NCBI RefSeq assembly: GCF_003056305.1
Contig: NZ_PYVX01000004.1
Location: forward strand, 278,046-342,045
Source of the DNA: Halomonas denitrificans
GTDB taxonomy: Bacteria > Pseudomonadota > Gammaproteobacteria > Pseudomonadales > Halomonadaceae
Length of the DNA stretch: 64,000 bases
Reading direction: 5' to 3'
Each line of letters starts with the position of its first letter. The first letter of the stretch is position 1. A program made the translations under genes and the position numbers. Positions 1-9,048 of the stretch are shown here, piece after piece. Under the pieces are notes generated by a model. The model was not told where the DNA came from. It saw only the letters and a list, made by a program, of their open reading frames with translations, and did no database searches.

Positions 1-1810
1 GCTCGATGCGGTCGGTGATGGTGTGGTGCAGCGCCGGCACGAAGCGGGTCTGCTCGGGAATGACGAGGCCCTGCTCGGCCAGCGCCTCGCGCAGCGCGGG
101 GTCGTTGAGCAGCCGCGCCAGGGCGCGCACCGAGACCTCGCCGGACTGGCCGCCGCAGGCGCCGCACTCGAGCCCCGCGGCGTGGGGGTTGTTGCTGCTG
201 TGGCTGCCGTGGCCCACCAGCAGCACCCGGGGCGCGAGGCGCTCGGTGAGCCCCATGGCGCCGAGCACGGTGCGGGCGAGCGCGACCTTGTCGGCGAGGC
301 TCAGCGCCTCGCCGCTGTCGCGCCAGTGCCAGCTCAACTCGTCCATGGCAAGGGGCACGCGCCCGGCCTTCGGCGCCAGCGAGCGGCGCAGCAGCTTGCC
401 GGCATAGAGCAGACCGCCCGCCTCCACGGCGGTGAAGCTCGCGCTCGCCGTACGGCTCCACTCCTGCAGGCGGGCCTGCCAGTTGAGCCGCTTCGCCGAG
501 CGGGCCTCGCCCTCGCCCGTGCCGCTCTTGAGCGTCACCCGGGGCGCCAGCAGGCCCGGCAGGTGCGGCTGGGAAAGCGCGGCGCCGTCCTGCCGGTGCT
601 CCAGGGGCAGGCCGAAGAAGCCGGCGAAGCCCAGGGTCTGGATCGCCGGGCTCTGGCGCTCCAGCGCTCGACGCAGCGGCTCGGAGCGCACGTCGATGCA
701 GAACACCGCCTGCAGCCGCACCGCCTCGCTCGCCGGGGCCGGCGCGCGCGCCGCCTCGCCCAGGGCCCGCTGCAGCGGATCCTGATAGGCGAGCTCGCTG
801 GCGAGCTGCCACACCCAGAGGGGCTGCTGGGCGTGCAGGTGGCGCTCGACCCGCTCCGGCAGCTCCACGAGCTCGGCGTGCCACAGCCGGGTCAGGCGCT
901 CGGCCTGGTCGGGCTGCTCGGCGCGGACGTAGCGCCACAGCACCAGCTCCCAGGCCAGGCGGATCGCCAGCAGGCTGCGCATGTCTGACGCTGGCGCCTC
1001 GCGCTCGCCTTCGACCTCGCCTTCGGGGGTGCCCAGCGCCCGCTGCCACTCCAGGTAGGCGACCCACGCGGCCCAGCCGTTGATGTCGAGCAGCAGCGCC
1101 TGGGCGTAGTGCTCGAGCCGGTCGGCCTCGACTTCCAGTTCGGCGATGGCCGCCTCGAAGAGGCCGGCCTCGGTCTCCGGCAGGGTCGCGAAGTAGCGCC
1201 GCAGCCGCCGCTCGCCCATCAGGATGGCGATGCCGCGATCCTTGAGGGTGATCTCCCGCCAGTGCTGGTAGAGCCGCTTGCCGCTCGGGGCGTTCAGGCG
1301 CTGGGCGTTGAGCGGCCCGTCCTCCTGGTAGTAGGCGGCGCAGAACTGGCTGATCTGCTGGGTGATCTCGTCGCGCCAGGCCATCTTGTGCTGGCGGTCG
1401 CGGCGGGCGTCGATCAGGTCGCTGACGTTGTGCCAGTGGGGCAGCCGGGCGAGCTCGTCGACGACCACCAGCAGGTTCTTGTAGCCGCCCGGGTAGTCGA
1501 GCCGCTCCGCCGCCGCGGCGAGGTGGCGTTCGGTGATCTCGCCGCGCTGCCAAGCGCCCAGGTAGTGGCTCGGCGGCATCAGGCAGTGGACGTTGCCGAG
1601 CGCCGAGAGCCGCGCCGCCACCGTGGCGGCGTCCTCCCCGCGCTGGGTCCAGTACGGGCTCACCGCGATCAGGCGATCCAGCGGCCAGCTCGGAGCGATG
1701 CGCGCGCAGGCCCGGTCCAGCGCCGTTTGCTGGGCCTCGGTCAGCGGCGTGTGCGCCTGCTCGGGGGCGTTGGCCGTCCAGGCGGCCTGGGTGTTGTCGA
1801 GATGCGTCAT
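1..1810 (-). CDS. dabA: DabA-type inorganic carbon uptake subunit (DUF2309), 3' end outside window
   Basis: Soluble zinc-binding subunit of the DabAB energy-coupled system that accumulates bicarbonate at the inner membrane; it is related to beta-carbonic anhydrases. The first 603 codons are visible. The metal site can be read: VFCIDVRSE gives Cys371 and Asp373, and VGHGSHSSNNPHAAGLECG gives His534 and Cys549. The His-to-Cys spacing of 15 residues matches the characterised Halothiobacillus protein. The ATG at 1810 overlaps the dabB stop as ATGA, so the two are translationally coupled. The C-terminal part, roughly 200 residues in this family, lies beyond the left edge. Confidence 0.93.
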   Translation of the reverse strand, partial: MTHLDNTQAAWTANAPEQAHTPLTEAQQTALDRACARIAPSWPLDRLIAVSPYWTQRGEDAATVAARLSALGNVHCLMPPSHYLGAWQRGEITERHLAAAAERLDYPGGYKNLLVVVDELARLPHWHNVSDLIDARRDRQHKMAWRDEITQQISQFCAAYYQEDGPLNAQRLNAPSGKRLYQHWREITLKDRGIAILMGERRLRRYFATLPETEAGLFEAAIAELEVEADRLEHYAQALLLDINGWAAWVAYLEWQRALGTPEGEVEGEREAPASDMRSLLAIRLAWELVLWRYVRAEQPDQAERLTRLWHAELVELPERVERHLHAQQPLWVWQLASELAYQDPLQRALGEAARAPAPASEAVRLQAVFCIDVRSEPLRRALERQSPAIQTLGFAGFFGLPLEHRQDGAALSQPHLPGLLAPRVTLKSGTGEGEARSAKRLNWQARLQEWSRTASASFTAVEAGGLLYAGKLLRRSLAPKAGRVPLAMDELSWHWRDSGEALSLADKVALARTVLGAMGLTERLAPRVLLVGHGSHSSNNPHAAGLECGACGGQSGEVSVRALARLLNDPALREALAEQGLVIPEQTRFVPALHHTITDRIE

Positions 1811-3399
1811 AGGGAACTCCCGCGGAAGGCGGTGTGGAGCTGCTTGGCCTTGATGCGCCCGGGCAGCTCGTGGGGCCAGAGCTTCAGGGTGTTACGGGTG
1901 ACCCACTCGTCGAGGTAGAAGCCGGCGTAGCAGTAGCGGTTGAGCGTCTGCGACGCGGGGTAGTGCAGGCCGTGGCGCTTGAGCCAGTAGCCCGCGAAGA
2001 GCAGCAGGAAGAGCGCGCTCACCCACAGGTCCGCCCAGGGCGAGACCGTGTGCCCGGTCGCGGGCAGCAGCGCGGCGAACAGCGACTTGAGGCCGACATA
2101 GGCGAGCACCACCAGCGCGGCCAGGCCGAGAAAGCCGACGAGGCCGCCCCTCGTGCGCTCACCCCCGCGCTCGGCCAGCAGCACGGTGAGGGCCAGCGTC
2201 AGCAGCACCCAGGGGCTGATCGCCGCGAGGGCCGGGGCCTCGGTGACGCCGCGCGTAAGCATGACGAGCCCCACCACCAGCGCGGTACTGAGCAGGCCCG
2301 CCGAGAGCCACTGACCCCACGAGGGGCTGCGGCCGGGGGCGCGGCGGCGCAGCAGGTCCTGCTCGACCGCCTCGCCGGAGCCGAGGAAGGCGTAGGCCTT
2401 GTAGCAGGAGTGGGCGAGCAGGTGCAGCAGCGCCAGCTCCACCAGCCCCAGGGCGATCTCGACCAGCATCAGCCCCATCTGCGCGCTGGTCGACCAGGCC
2501 AGGCGCACCTTGATGCTGATGCGGGTCATCATGACCAGCGCCGACAGCACGCTGCCGAGACCGGCCACGACGAGCACCAGCGCCTGGGCGGGCGCCGACT
2601 GCAGCAGCAGCGGCGAGAAGAGCAGCAGCAGATACCCGCCAAGGTTGATCACCCCGCCGTGCAGCGTCGCCGAGACCGGCGTGGGCGCCTCGACCACCTG
2701 GATCAGCCAGCCGTGCAGCGGCAGCTGGGCACACTTGATCAGCGCCGCCAGGGCGAGCAGGCAGGCCGCCGCCTGTTCGGTGAAGGACAGGGCGACGTCA
2801 TCCGAGGCCTGAATGTCACTATAGGCGCCGACGATGACGCTGATCCGCGCGCTGTCGTGGTGCAGGTAGAGCAGCACGAAGGCGGTCAGGGCGCAGAGCT
2901 CGGCGGCGCGGGCGAAGAGGAACTTCTTGTGGGCCGCCAGGGCGGCGCGGGGCCGGTCGGGATAGAACATCAGCAGCTGGTGCATGGCCAGGCTGATGGC
3001 GAACCAGGCGAGCAGGAAGAGCGCCAGGTGATCGCTCAGCACCGCCACGCTGACCGCCGCGAACACCGCCTGGACGAGCGCGACGAAGCGCGTCTGGCGA
3101 GGCTCGCCCTGCAGGTAGGTGGCGCTGTAGCGCACCACCACGAAGGCGATGAAGTTGGCGAGCAGCAGCATGATCAGCTGCAGCGGCGCGGTCTGCCAGC
3201 CGCCCTCGCCCGCCGGCAGCCACCCTGCCGCACCGAGCGCCAGCAGCAGCGCCGAGACGCCGAGGCCGCCGAGCGTGGTGACCTGGGCCGTGCGCCAGGC
3301 GCGCTCGCGGGGCTGGCGGGCGCTCCCCGCGGCCCCCAGCGCCAGCAGGATGGGCACCAGGGCCAGCAGCCAGGGGGACAGCGTCTCGATCCACTTCAT
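1807..3399 (-). CDS. dabB: DabB-type proton-conducting membrane subunit (NADH dehydrogenase subunit 5-like)
   Basis: Integral membrane partner of DabA, 530 residues. It belongs to the proton-pumping NuoL/MrpA family and is thought to couple cation flow to inorganic carbon capture by DabA. The protein is hydrophobic throughout, beginning MKWIETLSPWLLAL with a first membrane helix. The segment LPLHGWLIQVVEAPTPVSA is the typical antiporter-like core, followed by an HGG. The reading frame stays open to 4467, but that extension is antisense to the LysR gene. The ATG at 3399 has a GGAG about 8 bases upstream and is the likely start. It is first in the dabB-dabA operon, with its promoter in the AT-rich gap shared with the LysR gene. 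Confidence 0.92.
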   Translation of the reverse strand: MKWIETLSPWLLALVPILLALGAAGSARQPRERAWRTAQVTTLGGLGVSALLLALGAAGWLPAGEGGWQTAPLQLIMLLLANFIAFVVVRYSATYLQGEPRQTRFVALVQAVFAAVSVAVLSDHLALFLLAWFAISLAMHQLLMFYPDRPRAALAAHKKFLFARAAELCALTAFVLLYLHHDSARISVIVGAYSDIQASDDVALSFTEQAAACLLALAALIKCAQLPLHGWLIQVVEAPTPVSATLHGGVINLGGYLLLLFSPLLLQSAPAQALVLVVAGLGSVLSALVMMTRISIKVRLAWSTSAQMGLMLVEIALGLVELALLHLLAHSCYKAYAFLGSGEAVEQDLLRRRAPGRSPSWGQWLSAGLLSTALVVGLVMLTRGVTEAPALAAISPWVLLTLALTVLLAERGGERTRGGLVGFLGLAALVVLAYVGLKSLFAALLPATGHTVSPWADLWVSALFLLLFAGYWLKRHGLHYPASQTLNRYCYAGFYLDEWVTRNTLKLWPHELPGRIKAKQLHTAFRGSSL

Positions 3400-3446
3400 G
3401 ACATGACTCCGCTTGTTCAGGTGCGGGCAGTATCGGGCGGGCCATG

Positions 3447-3476
3447 CTTTAATTAAAATATATATAAATTGAATTT
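3447..3476. promoter_or_regulatory. AT-rich divergent promoter/operator between dabB and lysR
   Basis: A run of about 30 bases made almost wholly of A and T interrupts very GC-rich DNA between two divergent starts. It contains the palindrome TTTAATTAAA followed by alternating AT. LysR-type regulators usually bind AT-rich dyads at such gaps, so it probably holds both promoters and the regulator site. Confidence 0.55.
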
Positions 3477-3498
3477 CCGTTCTATAAAAGAGAACGAC

Positions 3499-4398
3499 AT
3501 GAGCCGACTGAACTATCACCACCTCTACTACTTCTGGCGCGTGGCGGCCGAGGGCAAGCTGACGCGGGTGGCCGAGTCGCTGCACCTCTCCCAGAGCGCG
3601 CTCTCGGCGCAGATCCGCAAGCTGGAGGAGCGGATGGGCAAGCCGCTGTTCGAGCGGCGCAACCGCACCCTGGTGCTGACCGAGGCGGGCCGGCAGGTCT
3701 TCAACTATGCCGAGGTGATCTTCACCAAGGGGGAGGAGCTGGAGTCGCTGATCAACCACGGCATCGAGCCCGAGTACCAGCACATCCGCATCGGCACCCT
3801 CTCCAGCATGTCGCGCAACTTCATCGAGGGCTTCATCGCCCCGCTGCTGCAGGGCGAGGGGCCCAAGGTGCGCTTCAGCCTCTATGCCCGGGGCATGGCC
3901 GACCTGCTCGACGGCCTGGCCCGCCACGAGTTCGACCTGGTGCTGGCCAACACCCAGCTGCCGCCCTCGGGCTCGCCCCAGGCCGCCTGGCAGAGCCAGC
4001 TGCTGGCCCGCCAGCCGCTCTCCATCATCGGCCCGCCCGACGCCAACCCCTGCACGCCCTTCCCCGAGGGCTACGAGGGGCTGCGCTGGGTGCTGCCCGG
4101 CGAGCACCACGAGCTGCGCCGCGCCTTCGACGGCCACTGCAGCCTGCACCAGTACCGGCCGGAGATCCTCGCCGAGGCCGACGACATGGCCATGCTGCGA
4201 CTGCTGGCCCGGGACAGCGGGGCGCTGAGCGTGCTGCCGGAGGTGGTGGTGAAGGACGAGCTGCGCCAGGGCCGGCTCACTTCCTTCGAGCGGCTGCCCA
4301 ACGTCTTCGAGAACTTCTACGCCATCACCCTGCCCCGGGAGTTCATGCCGGCCGTGGTCTCGGAACTGTTGGCCCGCCCGCTGCGGGAGCTGACATAA
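3499..4398 (+). CDS. LysR-family regulator, NhaR-like, divergent from dabBA
   Basis: Transcription regulator of 299 residues with an N-terminal winged helix-turn-helix (about residues 3-62) and a C-terminal effector-binding domain. The start NYHHLYYFWRVAAEGKLTRV resembles NhaR, the regulator of sodium/proton antiporters. The helix-turn-helix core is AESLHLSQSALSAQIRKLE. The ATG at 3499 is preferred because AAAAGAGA lies just upstream; an in-frame ATG at 3469 would add ten residues from inside the AT-rich promoter. Its divergent position makes it the likely controller of dabBA. A response to bicarbonate, pH or sodium is possible but not shown. Confidence 0.85.
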   Translation: MSRLNYHHLYYFWRVAAEGKLTRVAESLHLSQSALSAQIRKLEERMGKPLFERRNRTLVLTEAGRQVFNYAEVIFTKGEELESLINHGIEPEYQHIRIGTLSSMSRNFIEGFIAPLLQGEGPKVRFSLYARGMADLLDGLARHEFDLVLANTQLPPSGSPQAAWQSQLLARQPLSIIGPPDANPCTPFPEGYEGLRWVLPGEHHELRRAFDGHCSLHQYRPEILAEADDMAMLRLLARDSGALSVLPEVVVKDELRQGRLTSFERLPNVFENFYAITLPREFMPAVVSELLARPLRELT

Positions 4399-4522
4399 GG
4401 GCAAAAAAGAGGGAGGAAACGACAGGGGCCAAAGACAGGGGCGAGCCCGCAGGGCAATTTCCTTCAATACGCCGGGCGGCCGGCGGCGCAGACTCGGCGC
4501 TCATCACCCCTGGAGGATGCCC

Positions 4523-5113
4523 ATGAGCCTGTCCCTGCTGTGGCCGATGTCGGCCTTCGCCCTCGCCGCCTCGATCTCGCCCGGCCCGGTGAACCTGGTG
4601 TGCCTGAGCAGCGGCACCCGCTACCCCCTGGCCCGGGGGCTGGTCTTCGTGACCGGCGCGAGCCTCGGGTTCATCGCGCTGTTCATCGCCGTGGGCCTCG
4701 GCCTCACCTCGCTGCTGACGGCGCTGCCAGGGCTTGAGACCGCGCTGCGCTGGGCCGGGGTGGCCTTCCTGCTTTACTTGAGCGTGCGGCTGTTTCGCGA
4801 CGATGGGCGCCTACCCGATCACGAGGCCAGGCCGGCGCCAGGCTTTCGCACCGGGGTGCTGATGCAGTGGCTCAACCCCAAGGCGTGGCTCGCCTCGGCC
4901 TCGGGGATCGGCGCCTATACCGCGGGGGATGTCGGGCTGCTCACCCTCTTCGCCGCGCTCTACCTGCCCATCTGCTGGCTGTCGCTCTCCGGCTGGGTCG
5001 TCGCGGGCGCCTTCCTGCGCCGCCACGTGCAGCGCCCCGGCGTGCTGGTGGCGGTCAATCGCAGCCTGGCGCTGCTGCTCGCGGCCAGCTGTCTCTACCT
5101 GCTATTTGGCTAG
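4523..5113 (+). CDS. LysE/RhtB-family amino acid exporter
   Basis: Inner-membrane exporter of 196 residues. The N-terminus contains SISPGPVNLVCLSSGTRYP, the family signature SPGP near the first helix, followed by five or six further hydrophobic segments. WLNPKAWLASASG is the conserved NPK motif. Two nearby ATGs exist. The one at 4517 touches the GGAGG directly, so the ATG at 4523, six bases beyond it, is preferred. The 3' end overlaps the convergent AraC gene by 12 bases, a common pairing in which the AraC protein controls the exporter. Substrate unknown. Confidence 0.85.
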   Translation: MSLSLLWPMSAFALAASISPGPVNLVCLSSGTRYPLARGLVFVTGASLGFIALFIAVGLGLTSLLTALPGLETALRWAGVAFLLYLSVRLFRDDGRLPDHEARPAPGFRTGVLMQWLNPKAWLASASGIGAYTAGDVGLLTLFAALYLPICWLSLSGWVVAGAFLRRHVQRPGVLVAVNRSLALLLAASCLYLLFG

Positions 5114-5932
5114 CGGGCGGCGGTACTGGTTCGGGGTGGCGGCCACCAGCCGCTTGAAGGTGCGCTGGAAGTGCGGCTGGTCGCTGAAGCCGGCGTGCAG
5201 CGCCGCCTCGGCGATGGGCGCACCCTGTTTCAGCGCCTGCTGACCGAGCTGTACCCGCCGGTTGATCAGATAGGCGCGGGGGGTGAGGCCGAAGTGGCGC
5301 TTGAAGGCGCGGATGAGGTGGCCGGCGCTGTAGCCGGAACGCGCGCAGAGCTCTGCCAGGGAGACCTCCTGGGCGGCGTGCGCGTCGAGGAAGGCGGCGA
5401 GCTCGACCAGCGTGGCCGAGGGGATCGCGGGGGCCGCCGCCGGCTGGCCCGCCAGGTGGTGCATCAGCGCCGCGAGGTACGCCTCCGCGCCCGCCTGCTT
5501 CTCCGAGACAGGCACGTGCGGGTCGAGCAGCCGGTCGGTCATCCGGCAATAGCCGGCGTACCACTCGGGCGCAGCGATCACCGCGGTGGGGATGTCCTGC
5601 CAGCGGGGCGTGTCGATCAGCCCTGCCGCCTGTCGAATCCGGGTCAGCCACGCGGTCTCCACGTAGAGCATGCGGTAGGCCCAGGGCCTGTCATCGATGG
5701 GGTTGCAGGCGTGCACCCAGCCGGGGTTCATCAGCACGAGCTGCCCCTCGCGCACGTGATGGCGCGCCTCGCGGTAGTGGAAGGTGCTCTCGCCGGCGGT
5801 GATCGCCCCCAGCGACCACTGCTCGTGGCTGTGCGGCGCGTAGCAGACGCGGTGACCATCCTCGATCTGGCGAAGCTCCAGGTGGGGCAGGCGCGCATCG
5901 CGCCAGAAGCGGGGAGCAGCCGAGTCCGTCAT
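5102..5932 (-). CDS. AraC-family transcriptional regulator with cupin sensor
   Basis: Regulator of 276 residues. The N-terminal half is a cupin-like sensor (YAPHSHEQWSLGAITAGE, then LVLMNPGWVHACNP). The C-terminal third holds two helix-turn-helix units: SLAELCARSGYSAGHLIRAF, then AEAALHAGFSDQPHFQRTF with the usual closing PNQYR. The ATG at 5932 has GAGGTG upstream. The frame extends further to 5986 but without support. It converges on and overlaps the LysE gene, which suggests that it senses the exported compound. Confidence 0.85.
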   Translation of the reverse strand: MTDSAAPRFWRDARLPHLELRQIEDGHRVCYAPHSHEQWSLGAITAGESTFHYREARHHVREGQLVLMNPGWVHACNPIDDRPWAYRMLYVETAWLTRIRQAAGLIDTPRWQDIPTAVIAAPEWYAGYCRMTDRLLDPHVPVSEKQAGAEAYLAALMHHLAGQPAAAPAIPSATLVELAAFLDAHAAQEVSLAELCARSGYSAGHLIRAFKRHFGLTPRAYLINRRVQLGQQALKQGAPIAEAALHAGFSDQPHFQRTFKRLVAATPNQYRRPLAK

Positions 5933-6140
5933 GGGTCTTTTCACCTCGCGCGGGGCCCCGACAGGGCGGGATCGTTCGACCAGCATGATCGGGAGGCGAG
6001 CCGCAGGGCCTCCGCCTCATGCCACCGGCAAGGGTAGCCGAGGTTCAGGGCGTCGCGCACCACGCCGTGACGGCGGCATCGCCGGCGAGCCCGGTGCCGA
6101 TCAGCCCTGCAAGGGCCAGACGCAGGCTTGAGCGAAGGCC

Positions 6141-6164
6141 CCGGCGGGCGCCCTCGCCCGCCGG
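6141..6164 (-). terminator. Hairpin terminator after OsmC-YcaO gene
   Basis: A perfect 10-bp inverted repeat (CCGGCGGGCG, loop CCCT) begins 2 bases past the stop codon of the leftward gene at 6167. There is no U-run, so it may act as an RNA-stabilising or weak intrinsic terminator. Confidence 0.55.
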
Positions 6165-6166
6165 CG

Positions 6167-8365
6167 TCACGCCACACCGTGCCTGCGTGCCCGGGCGGCG
6201 TGCAGCTTCTTGTAGCTCTCGATCAGCCGCTGGTGCTTCTCGAGGCCCTCCAGCGCCATGCTGGTCGGCGTCAGGCCGTGGAAGCGCACGCTGCCGTCCA
6301 CCGAGCCGACCACGGCGTCCATGGTCGCCTCGCCGAACATGCGGCGGAAATTGTAGAGGTAGTCGTCGAGCTCGAGCTCGTCGTCGAGGGTGATCTCCAG
6401 CACCGCGTGCATGGCCTGGTAGAAGAGCCCGCGCTCGACGGTGTTGTCGTTGAACTGCTGGAACATCTCGACCCGTTCCAGTGCCTCCTCGTGCTGGCCG
6501 AGCGCCAGGTTGATCAGCAGCTTGAGCTCGAGGATGGTCAGCTGGCCCCAGACGGTGTTCTCGTCGAACTCGATGCCGATCAGGGTGATGATGTCCTCGT
6601 GGTCATCGATCTGGCTCTCCTCCAGGCGCTCCAGCAGCGCGGCCAGCTGCTCGTCGTCGAGGGCGTGGAGGTTGAGGATGTCCTCGCGGAACAGCAGCGC
6701 CTTGTTGGTGTTGTCCCAGACCAGGTCCTCGACCGGGTAGACCTCGGAGTAGCCCGGCACCAGGATGCGGCACACCGGCGCCCCCAGGTCCTCGTGCACG
6801 GCCTGGTAGGCCTCCAGCCCCAGCTCCTCGAGGATGCCGAACAGGCCGGCGGCCTCCTCGACGTTGCTGCCCGAGAAGTCCCACTCGACGAACTCGACGT
6901 CGGCCTTCGCACTGAAGAAGCGCCAGGAGACCACGCCGGAGGAGTCGATGAAGTGCTCGACGAAGTTGTTGGGCTCCGCCACCGCCAGTGAGTTGAAGGT
7001 CGGCGGCAGGAAGTCGTTCAGGCCCTCGAAGCTGCGCCCCTGCAGGAGCTCGGTGAGGCTGCGCTCCAGCGCCACGTGGAAGCTCGGGTGGGCGCCGAAG
7101 GAGGCGAAGACGCCGCCGGTCTTGGGGTTCATCAGCGCCACGCACATCACCGGGAACTGGCCGCCGAGCGAGGCGTCCTTGACCAGCACCGGGAAGCCCT
7201 GGGCCTCCAGTGCCTCGACGCCCTCGAGGATGTCGGGGTAGCGCTGCAGTACCGCCATGGGCACGTCCGGCAGGGTGATCTCCTCCTCGATGATCTGCTT
7301 CTTCACCGCGCGCTCGAAGATCTCCGAGAGGCACTGCACCTGGGCCTCGACGAGCGTGTTGCCGGCGCTCATGCCGTTGCTCAGGTAGAGGTTCTCGATC
7401 AGGTTCGAGGGGAAGTAGACCGTCTCGCCGTCGGACTGGCGCACGAAGGGCAGCGAGACGATGCCGCGATCGGTCCGGCCGGAGTTGGTGTCGATCAGGT
7501 TCGAGCCGCGAAGCTCGCCCTCCGGGTCGTAGATGTCCCGGGTGTACTCGTCGAGGATGCCGGCCGGCAAGGCGTCGTCGGGTCCCGGCTGGAACCACTC
7601 CTCGTTGGGATAGTGGACGAAGCGGCTGGCCGCGATCTCCTCGCCGAAGAACTGGTCGTTGTAGAAGAAGTTGCAGCTCAGCCGCTCGATGAACTCCCCT
7701 AACGCAGAGCAGAGCGCACTCTCCTTGGTGGCGCCCTTGCCGTTGGTGAAGCACATCGGCGAGGCGGCGTCGCGGATGTGTAGCGACCAGACGTGGGGCA
7801 CGATGTTGCGCCAGGAGGCGATCTCGATCTTCATGCCGAGATCGGCGAGCAGGCCCGAGAGGTTGGCGATGGTCTGCTCCAGAGGCAGGTCCTTGCCCTC
7901 GATCCAGGTGCCCTCGCCGTTCGCCTCGCCGGTGGCCTTGCCCATCAGCAGCGCCTGGGCGTCCTCGTCGATGTTCTCCACCACCTCGATCTGGAACTCG
8001 GGGCCGGTCTGCACCACCTTCTTGACCGTGCAGCGGTCGATAGAGCGCAGGATGCCCTGGCGATCCTTCTCGGAGATGTCCTCGGGCAGCTCCACCTGGA
8101 TCTTGAAGATCTGCTGGTAGCGGTTCTCCGGGTCGACGATGTTGTTCTGCGACAGCCGGATGTTCTCGGTGGGGATGTCCCGGGCGTTGCAGTAGACCTT
8201 GACGAAGTAGGCCGCGCACATCGCCGAGGAGGCCAGGAAGTAGTCGAAGGGCCCCGGTGCCGAGCCGTCGCCCTTGTAGCGGATGGGCTGGTCGGAGATG
8301 ACCGTGAAGTCGTCGAACTTGGCCTCCAGGCGGAGGTTGTCGAGATAGTTGACCTTGATTTCCAT
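6167..8365 (-). CDS. ycaO: OsmC domain / YcaO domain fusion protein
   Basis: Fusion of 732 residues. Residues 1-140 form an OsmC-like domain with the two expected cysteines (Cys50 in ASSAMCAAYF and Cys112 in SIDRCTVKK), which in OsmC proteins reduce peroxides. The rest is a YcaO domain with its ATP-binding elements, GKGATKESALCSALGEFIER and a second EIFERAVKK. In E. coli, YcaO assists RimO in methylthiolation of ribosomal protein S12; other YcaO proteins modify peptide backbones. The C-terminus is acidic and helical, with a tetratricopeptide-like character. The ATG at 8365 starts MEIKVNY; the frame extends to 8413 without a site. No precursor peptide or modifying partner lies nearby. Confidence 0.88.
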   Translation of the reverse strand: MEIKVNYLDNLRLEAKFDDFTVISDQPIRYKGDGSAPGPFDYFLASSAMCAAYFVKVYCNARDIPTENIRLSQNNIVDPENRYQQIFKIQVELPEDISEKDRQGILRSIDRCTVKKVVQTGPEFQIEVVENIDEDAQALLMGKATGEANGEGTWIEGKDLPLEQTIANLSGLLADLGMKIEIASWRNIVPHVWSLHIRDAASPMCFTNGKGATKESALCSALGEFIERLSCNFFYNDQFFGEEIAASRFVHYPNEEWFQPGPDDALPAGILDEYTRDIYDPEGELRGSNLIDTNSGRTDRGIVSLPFVRQSDGETVYFPSNLIENLYLSNGMSAGNTLVEAQVQCLSEIFERAVKKQIIEEEITLPDVPMAVLQRYPDILEGVEALEAQGFPVLVKDASLGGQFPVMCVALMNPKTGGVFASFGAHPSFHVALERSLTELLQGRSFEGLNDFLPPTFNSLAVAEPNNFVEHFIDSSGVVSWRFFSAKADVEFVEWDFSGSNVEEAAGLFGILEELGLEAYQAVHEDLGAPVCRILVPGYSEVYPVEDLVWDNTNKALLFREDILNLHALDDEQLAALLERLEESQIDDHEDIITLIGIEFDENTVWGQLTILELKLLINLALGQHEEALERVEMFQQFNDNTVERGLFYQAMHAVLEITLDDELELDDYLYNFRRMFGEATMDAVVGSVDGSVRFHGLTPTSMALEGLEKHQRLIESYKKLHAARARRHGVA

Positions 8366-8485
8366 GGACGAAACACCGGGGTTAGAGTCAGGGGCGTAAG
8401 CGCAACCCGCCATTATCCAGCTTTAGCCGCCCCTCGTCTCGACCCCGGGCGAAAATCCGTCGCTCGGGTGAGGCCCCGCCCGGCG

Positions 8486-8932
8486 TCACTCCCCCTTGGC
8501 GAGGGCACGGCGCAGGGTGGCGACGGGATCGGCCTTCGGGGCTAGCCCGGCCACGGCCCCCCGCTCCACCAGTCGCTCCCCGACCAGCGCGAAGGCCCGT
8601 GCCGACAGGTAGCCGCCCGTGCCCACGGAGCGCGCGACGACGATGATCTCGGGCCGCTGATCGCCATCGAGATCGGCCAGGCGCGGCGCCTCGAGCACGC
8701 CGTCGCGGGGGCGAATCAGCCCTGAGAGGAAGAAGGTCGTGGCCTCCTCGGGCGGGGCGGCCGCGTAGACGCGCACGCTGACGCTGCCCAGCGAGCGTGC
8801 CTCGCGAGCACCCTCGGCGACGACGACGGTCTGGCCCGCCGGCAGGGACAGCGTCATGATCGTGGGCTCCGCCCCCTGCGCGGGGACGGAGAGGGCCAGC
8901 AGCAGGCCCAGGGCCACGGCGGGGGTCTTCAT
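8486..8932 (-). CDS. pliI: PliI-type periplasmic inhibitor of invertebrate lysozyme
   Basis: Secreted protein of 148 residues with a clear signal peptide (MKTPAVALGLLLALSVPAQG-A). The mature part carries the PliI family landmarks: LPAGQTVVVAEG, EARSLGSVSVRVY, GLIRPRDG, LADLDGDQRPEIIVV and VGTGGYLSA. PliI proteins bind and block I-type lysozymes of invertebrates in the periplasm. It lies 120 bases upstream of the OsmC-YcaO gene in the same direction and could be read with it. The start at 8932 is the only ATG before the signal peptide. Confidence 0.82.
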   Translation of the reverse strand: MKTPAVALGLLLALSVPAQGAEPTIMTLSLPAGQTVVVAEGAREARSLGSVSVRVYAAAPPEEATTFFLSGLIRPRDGVLEAPRLADLDGDQRPEIIVVARSVGTGGYLSARAFALVGERLVERGAVAGLAPKADPVATLRRALAKGE

Positions 8933-9048
8933 GCTCTTTGCTCCTTGGTGCAGGGTCGATGCGGCCCGCTGGCGACCGCCTCGCCACGGGCGGCTCGTCT
9001 CGGTTCCGCTCGAGACGCCCCCTTTCCGGGAGTGGGGCGGCCACCCCG

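Noticed and set aside
1807..4467. dabB start at 4467 giving 886 residues
   Set aside because: The extra part is antisense to the LysR gene and crosses the AT-rich promoter; the ATG at 3399 has a ribosome site and gives the normal length.
5990..6140. Short gene on the - strand between the AraC gene and the OsmC-YcaO gene
   Set aside because: Frames have a slight signal-peptide look but no good start or family match, and the terminator hairpin of the upstream gene lies here.
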